Below are positions 57,697-64,000 of a stretch of DNA of 64,000 nt, piece by piece. Origin of the DNA: Saussurea involucrata. Its lineage: Eukaryota; Streptophyta; Magnoliopsida; Asterales; Asteraceae. The position numbers and the translations under genes are program-made. The DNA is taken from positions 131,307,501 through 131,371,500 of the forward strand of contig CM066324.1 of assembly GCA_033807775.1 (NCBI GenBank). The letters run 5' to 3'. Position 1 is the first letter of the stretch. Each line of letters opens with the position of its first letter. The notes beneath the pieces were generated by a model. That model was not told the origin of the DNA. It saw nothing but the letters and a program-made list of their open reading frames with translations, and made no database searches.

Positions 57697-58624
57697 CTAA
57701 CCAGAGTGAGATGAGGAGTGGACAGGGATGTGGGCACTCTCATGCAGAAAGTGTTTCACCCTTTGCCCATTAACCTTAAAAGTTTGTCCCGATTGCGGGG
57801 ATCGCAATTCCACTGTTCCGAATGGGCTCACACTCACAATGGTGTATGGTCCAGTCCATCTTGACTTGAGCTTACCCGGAAAAAGTTTTAGACGAGAGTT
57901 GAACAATAATACCTGCTGTCCTTCAAAAAATTCCCCGATGATTGATCCTTCGGTCATGCCACATCTTGGTCTTTTCCTTGTATAACTTTGCATTTTCATA
58001 TGCGTGAAAGCGCATTTCCTCAAGTTCATGCAATTGCAAGGTTCTTTTAATTCCCGCGGCATCTTCACTCATGTTGAGTTCTTTTAAAGCCCAAAAGGCT
58101 TTATGTTCCAATTCGATTGGTAAATGGCAAGCTTTGCCAAATACCAACTTAAATGGAGACATTCCCAAAGGGGTCTTATACGCCGTGCGATACGCCCAAA
58201 GAGCGTCATCAAGCTTGATGGACCAATCCTTTCGATGGGGTTTCACCACCTTTTCCAAAATTCCCTTGATTTCTCGGTTTGAAAGCTCCGCCAAACCATT
58301 AGTTTGGGGGTGGTAGGCGGTTGCTACCCTATGATGAATATCATATTTAGCAAGGACCGCGCTCATGACTTTGTTAACAAAATGGGATCCTTCATCACTA
58401 ATTATTGCTCGTGGTGTTCCAAAACGAGTGAAAATATTTTTTTGCAAAAACTTCACCACAGTGTTAGCGTCATTAGTGTGACAAGCAGCAGCTTCTACCC
58501 ATTTTGAAACATAATCTACCGCCACTAAGATGTAAAAATTGTTGTTGGAATTTGGAAAGGGTCCCATAAAATCTATTCCCCACACATCAAAAATTTCCAC
58601 CTCAAGGATATTGTTGAGGGGCAT
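57697..58624 (-). pseudogene. Integrase core and C-terminus of the minus strand Athila-like element
   Basis: DDE core: WGIDFMGPF near 58570, ISDEGSHF near 58400, and YHPQTNGLAELSNREI near 58290 with the catalytic Glu. A frameshift near 57935 separates the core (ending at 57923) from the C-terminal part with LFNSRLKLFPGKLKSRWTGPY and FKVNGQRVKHFLHES. It is continuous with the upstream polyprotein except for one TAA at 58633-58631. Confidence 0.88.
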
Positions 58625-58633
58625 TTCATTTCG

Positions 58634-61600
58634 TTACGATATATTCCCAGTGCGCTGACACTGCTCACAGTGACGAACAAACTCGTGAGAGTCTTTGAAC
58701 ACAGTGGGCCAAAAGAACCCACTCTGCAAAATTTTCGCAGCAGTGCGTGTTCCTCCGAAATGACCTCCATAGTGGGATGTGTGACAGCCTTGGAGTAAAT
58801 GTTGTTGATCACTCCCATGAACACATCGCCTCAACACTTGGTCCGTTCCTATCTTATATAAGAAAGGATCGTCCCAAATGTATTGACGAGTATCATGCAA
58901 GAATTTTTTAAAAGGCTGTCCACTCATTCCATGGGGTCGTAATCCACTTGCTAAAAAGTTAGCTATGTCAGCATACCAAGGAATATCATGATGTTGGGCG
59001 ACTAACAATTGTTCATCAGGAAAATTTTCTTTTACCGGAGTGGGATCTACAGTGCCCACTGTGGGCTCAAGTCTGGAAAGATGATCAGCGACCTGGTTAC
59101 TTGTTCCTTTTCTATCGATGATCTCAAGGTCGAATTCCTGCAGCAACAGCACCCATCTGATCAACCTCGGTTTAGAGTCAGCCTTGTTGATCAAATATTT
59201 GATGGCTGCGTGATCGGTGTGTACTATGACCTTTGCTCCAATTAAGTAAGACCTGAAACGATCAAAAGCAAAAACTACTGCAAGTAATTCTTTTTCGGTT
59301 ACAGTGTAGTTGATTTGAGCCTCGATCAAAGTCTTGCTTGCATAGTATATCGGATGAAAAATCTTATCTTTTCGTTGGCCTAGTACTGCACCTATAGCCC
59401 AATCGCTGGCGTCACACATGACTTCAAATGGGAGTGACCAGTCAGGAGTGGTCACTATGGGTGCAGTAACTAAGGCATTTTTGATTATTTCAAATGCGTC
59501 TCTACATTCTTTGGTAAAAACAAACTCTCTTTCATGTTGCAGCAGGTTACATAGGGGTTTAGTTATTTTGGAAAAATCTTTTATGAACCTCCTATAGAAA
59601 CCTGCGTGACCTAAAAAACTGCGAATGCCTTTTACCGTTGTGGGCTCGGGAAGTTGGGAGATTACTTCTAGTTTTGCCTTATCAACTTCCAAACCCTTTT
59701 TCGACACAAGATGACCCAAAACAATGCCCTCTTCGACCATGAAATGACATTTTTCCCAATTTAGAATAAGGTCGTGGGTTTCACATCTCACCAAACTTTT
59801 TTCTAGATTCCTCAAACAGTTATCAAATGATGTGCCGATCACAGAAAAATCGTCCATAAAAACTTCTATGGTATCTTCTATCATATCAGTAAAAATGGCC
59901 ATCATACAGCGTTGAAAAGTAGCGGGAGCATTACATAAACCAAAAGGCATTCTCCAGAATGCAAAAGTACCATATGGACAAGTAAAGGTGGTCTTTTCTT
60001 GGTCCTCAGGTGCGATGTGGATTTGGTTATATCCGGAGTATCCATCTAGAAAACAATAAAATTCCTTTCCCGCTAATCTATCAAGCATTTGATCAATAAA
60101 AGGTAACGGGAAATGGTCTTTCTTTGTTGCTAGATTCAGTTGCCTATAGTCCATGCATATTCTCCATCCCGTAACAGTCCTAGTTGGAATGAGTTCGTTC
60201 TTTTCATTTGTGACTACTGTTGTTCCTCCCTTTTTAGGGACACATTGAACGGGGCTCACCCAACTACTACTGGCAATGGGATAGATAATACCAGCATCTA
60301 ACCACTTCAAAATCTCTTTCTTAACTACTTCCTTCATGATGGGGTTCAACCTTCTTTGAGGTTGGACTTTTCCTGGGTGGTCACTTTCTAAGTTGATCTT
60401 ATGTTGACATAAAGAGGGGCTAATTCCTCTAATGTCTGCTATGGTCCAACCAATTGCCTTCTTATGCTTCATCAACAATTCGATTAAAAGTTGTTCTTGA
60501 TTTTCGCTAAGTTTGGACGAGATGATAACAGGAAGTTTGTTATTCTCGGCGAGATAAGCATATTTCAAATGAGGAGGCAATGGTTTAAGCTCTAACTCGG
60601 GAGGTTGTTCGATGGATGGTGGTTGGATCGTCCTATCCTTAAAGTCCAAAGGTTCAATAGATGCCACCATTTCGTTACACTCATCCTCAAAAGTATCTTC
60701 TGAGTCAGAGTGTTCACTCTCACTGCCCACTGTGGACAGTGAGTCGAAACAGTGGGATCCATAAATCGTACTCACAGCAAGGCAGTCCTCGGTGTCTATG
60801 TATTTAAGGGATTTGAAAACATTAAACTTTACCTCCTGGTCGTTGACTCTCATGGTGAGTTCTCCTTTGTGCACATCAATCAAAGTTCGTCCTGTCGCAA
60901 GGAAAGGACGTCCTAGAATGATTGGGATGTCTTTGTCGGCCTCATAGTCTAAAATCAGAAAGTCGGCAGGGAAGATGAATTTATCCACTTGGACCAAAAC
61001 ATCTTCAATCTTCCCTCTTGGGTAGGCAATGGATCGATCGGCTAATTGTAAGGTCACGGTGGTGGGTCTAGCCTCTCCAATACCTAATCTCTTAAAAATT
61101 GACAAAGGCATCAAATTTATACTAGCGCCTAAATCACAAAGTGCTTGACCTACTTCTTGTCCTCCTATCGTGCATGGAATTGTGAAACTACCCGGGTCTT
61201 TCAACTTAGGGGGAATCTTGCTTGTGAGAAGGGCACTACATTCTTCGGTCAACGCCACAGTTTCAAACTCACCCAACTTTCGTTTTTTGTTCAAAATATC
61301 TTTTAAAAACTTAACATAGCTTGGCATTTGTTCAAGAGCTTCTACCAAGGGTATGTTAATGTGAAGCTGTTTAAAAATGTCTAAAAACTTTTTAAATTGA
61401 ACATCAACATTTTTAGGCTTCATTCTTTCAGGAAAAGGTACACTTTTTGGGTCGATGTGAGTCTGAAGCGGAGTTAACTTTGGAATGGTAGGTTTAGGCA
61501 ATGGACCAAAAGTGGGGAGTTCAGGGACTTCCGTCCCCACTGTGGGGATCACAGTTACTTGAGGAGTGCCCACTGTGGGATGAGGTACAGTGGTGATTTG

Positions 61601-63124
61601 AGGCGATTCTTCAGAATCGAAAACGATATCTTTCAGATCCTTTCCACTCCTAAGTGTTATGGCTTTGATTTGTTCTGGTCCCTTTCCTATTACCCTAGCA
61701 TTTTCGGTATCACTAGGTAATGTCCCCGGTGGTCTATTCTTGACTTCGACGGCTAGTTGTCCTACTTGAGTTTCTATGTTCCTAATGGCCGCTTGAGTTT
61801 GGTTCATGAATCCTTTGAGCATTGATTCGAGTGATGGTTGAGCCTCAGCATTATGAGATGGTCGTGGTTGGAATTGTTGGGAGGATTGACCTTGGTGAAA
61901 GTTTTGTGGGGAGTGGCCACTGTGATGATGCTGAAATCCAGGGGGGTTATGTGGTCTTTGAGCATGACTCGCCCCGTGGGGTTGGAGTCCTTGGTTTCCA
62001 GACCACGAGAAATTTGGATGATTCCTCCAACCTGGATTATAGGTCTGTGAGTATGGGTTGTTTCGTGGGTTGGTTCCTATGACATTAACAGCCTCTGGAT
62101 TTGCTGGACAAAAATCAAAAACATGCTCGTCCCCACAGTAAGAGCAGTTCTCAGTGAGATGTGCAGTACCCACTGTGGGATTAAGTTGTCCTCGATTTTG
62201 GTTCAACACTATTTTTGTTAAGGCCACTAACTGTGCATTCATGGTTTTAAGTGCCTCATTATCAATGTTGGTGGACTTTGGTGCAGGCGTTCTCGGGTTG
62301 GACCAGTCGGTGTTGTTATTGGACACTTTCTCTAAAATCTGATATCCTTCATTATAGGTTTTACTTGTGAAAGTTCCTCCTGCTGTTGCATCTAAGATGA
62401 TTTTGGCTGCGTTGGATAGACTATTGTAAAAGGTCTCCAACTGAATGCAATGTGGGATGCCATGGTGTGGGCACTTTCAGAGTAAATCTTTAAACCGCTC
62501 CCATGCATCCGAAACAGCCTCATCTTCGTCTTGTCTAAACAAAACAATATCATTTCTCAGCCTCATGTTTTTGGTTGGAGGAAAATACTTTTGTAAAAAT
62601 TTATCCGCAAGCTCTTGCCACATGGTTATTGAATGAGGTGCATGCGCATTTAGCCATGACTTAGCCTTGTCCCTTAAAGTAAAAGGAAAAAGTCTTAGCC
62701 TTAAAGCTTCCTCACTCACACCTTGTAGCTGAAAAGAGTCGGCCATTTCCAAAAATGATTTTAAGTGCGAATGCGGATCCTCAGATGGTGATCCTCCAAA
62801 CTGACCCATGGCTTGGATCATTTGAAACATCACCGGTTTGAGTTCAAAGTGTGGTGTTTGAAGGTTGGGTCTTAGAATCCCGGAGCTTAAATCACTAACT
62901 CCAGTAGTTGCATAGTCCCTTATCCCTCGATCTTTGCTATCAGCAATCGTCACTGTGGTTTCCACTAATGGAGGTGGTGGTGGTTGACCGCCCACTCCTG
63001 CCATATTTGCGGTGGGGTTCACAGGGAGTTGTTGATTTTTCTTCTTGTTTTTACGTCTTTTTCGAAAAGTCCTTTCTATTTCAAGATCGATTGGTTCCAA
63101 AGGTCCGTGTTGTTGCCTTGGCAT
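58634..63124 (-). pseudogene. Gag-protease-RT-RNase H-integrase zinc domain of the minus strand Athila-like element
   Basis: ATG at 63124 (MPRQQHGPLEPIDLEIERTFRKRR). Gag domain 62800-62480. A TGA at 62476-62474 stands where the + strand relative has a CGA-type Arg codon. From 62440 the frame is open for 1,268 codons: zinc knuckle CSYCGDEHVFDFC, protease DLGASINLMP near 61135, RT DGYSGYNQI near 60040 and FMDDFSV near 59855, RNase H CDASDWAIGAVLGQR near 59415, integrase HHCC-type residues (CHTSHYGGHFGG, then CEQCQ) near 58790-58660. A TAA at 58633-58631 replaces a Gln codon seen in the relative. Linkers contain repeated PTVGT units encoded by CCCACAGTGGG. Confidence 0.93.
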
Positions 63125-63204
63125 ACAACACTAACGGTGCTAGAAAAACGAGTTACTCGGGCTCGAACAAAAACTAATGTCTTGAGATTTAAAAATCACG
63201 CCAG

Positions 63205-63223
63205 TCCCCGGCAACGGCGCCAA
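63205..63223 (-). other. Primer binding site, Asp-tRNA type
   Basis: On the minus strand TTGGCGCCGTTGCCGGGGA, five bases inside the LTR boundary at 63229. Confidence 0.88.
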
Positions 63224-63228
63224 AAACT

Positions 63229-64000
63229 TGACACGTGTGAATGGTACATGCGAAATAAACCACAGCGGGTTGTAATCTGTCCACAGTGGGCAGCGCAAGT
63301 GTACACTGTCCACTATGATCGTCACGGCAAGTAATAATCGGTAAAATACCGGAATCGTATCCACAGAGACTGGGCTATCAAGACAATACGGTTTTTGTGA
63401 GTTTCTTTCACGAGTTTCAATTAGAGAGGAAACAATATTTTGAGTTGGTTTGCGAAAAGCTAATTTGAAATTACAATGATTTAAAAAGAGGGATGCAAGT
63501 CGGATTTTCCCTAGATTTTATGCTAAATACTTGATCCTAAGATGATCCTTGTAATTGAGACCGGTCTTTGGAAAAGCTCGGTTACAAAATACTCACAATC
63601 TTAGACTAAAAACCCATTTTATTGGTAATTATCATTTTGTCAATGAGTCTTCTCAAATGGACTCTTTCGAGCCTCGATGGAATGTGTAGAGACAAATACT
63701 CTAAGTGTTTTTAATACACCAACTAGCTTGCCAACTACTCCAGTGGGGAGAGAAGAGCTCACTGTGCTGACCTCACTTTCGTAAGTGTCGTAAGAATTCT
63801 TTCGAACTCCCTAGCATCATCCAAGCTCGTGTCACTGCGTTCTACTTATTTCTAAGTTAAGAACTAGACTTTAAATCCTTGCAAGTGATCAGCTTGTTCG
63901 CATCCTTGGGCAAAATCGAGAATGAATGACCAAAACGATAACTACTTCAAAAATAAAGATTACTCAAGCATTTTTTCTAAAATCCAGGTACTTCTCGTTC
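63229..64000 (-). repeat. 5' LTR of the minus strand Athila-like element, partial
   Basis: Aligns with 52539-53310 with two base differences. About 840 more bases are expected past the window end. Confidence 0.92.

Larger units (their letters stand above)
52539..64000 (-). mobile_element. Young minus strand Athila-like Ty3/gypsy element, right LTR runs out of the window
   Basis: 3' LTR 52539-54146, accessory ORF 57181-55142, integrase to gag 57697-63124, PBS 63205-63223, start of the 5' LTR at 63229. In the 770 bases that can be compared, the two LTRs differ by eye at two positions (near 52627/63317 and 52768/63453). Expected full length is about 12.3 kb. Inserted in a Copia accessory ORF. 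Confidence 0.92.

Overview
The window is plant nuclear DNA made almost entirely of transposable elements. I found no intact host gene, tRNA, rRNA or CRISPR array. AT-rich spacers, plant-type PBS sequences (initiator-Met for the Copia element, an Asp-tRNA-like PBS for the gypsy elements), plant introns, TTA-flanked PIF/Harbinger elements and Helitron-like ends point to a dicot. The style of the long accessory proteins in the Copia and gypsy elements resembles Asteraceae genomes (inference, moderate).

Layout. 1-6911: right part of a Sirevirus-like Ty1/Copia element (RT/RNase H with a stop, a tandem array, promoter-like sequence, a very long accessory ORF, PPT, 3' LTR). 6911-10392: hairpin MITE, CACTA end, further MITEs. 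About 10.5-20.3 kb: a candidate Helitron holding a complete young Copia-type element (13209-20117, TSD CAATA) that has Gag and an accessory ORF but almost no Pol. 20491-23236: hAT-like MITE and spacer. 23237-27834: two PIF/Harbinger elements inserted at the same TTA inside a third. 27971-29951: Tourist-like MITE followed directly by another PIF element. 32373-33221: internally deleted PIF element. 33650-37590: possible SINE, MITE, Helitron-like ends and captured exons. 37590-38443: MULE fragment cut by a + strand Athila-like gypsy element (38444-48507). 48508-50445: a probable solo LTR. 50451-52538: 3' end of a minus strand Copia element, interrupted by a young minus strand Athila-like element (52539 to beyond 64000).

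Main observation. Each LTR retroelement carries its own short, often palindromic DNA motif, repeated in its LTR, in linker parts of its coding sequence, or in an array upstream of the accessory ORF. Examples are TCGCAA-N7-TTGCGA in the first Copia element, GTTARTRCTGCT in the Pol-less Copia element, and CCCACTGTGGG in the minus strand Athila-like element. The TCGCAA-N7-TTGCGA dyad recurs with a different period in the unrelated LTR at 48508-50445. In the first two Copia elements the array lies just upstream of a TATA box and the accessory ORF, so the accessory proteins may be made from an internal promoter that the motif controls. This is a hypothesis drawn from the sequence only.
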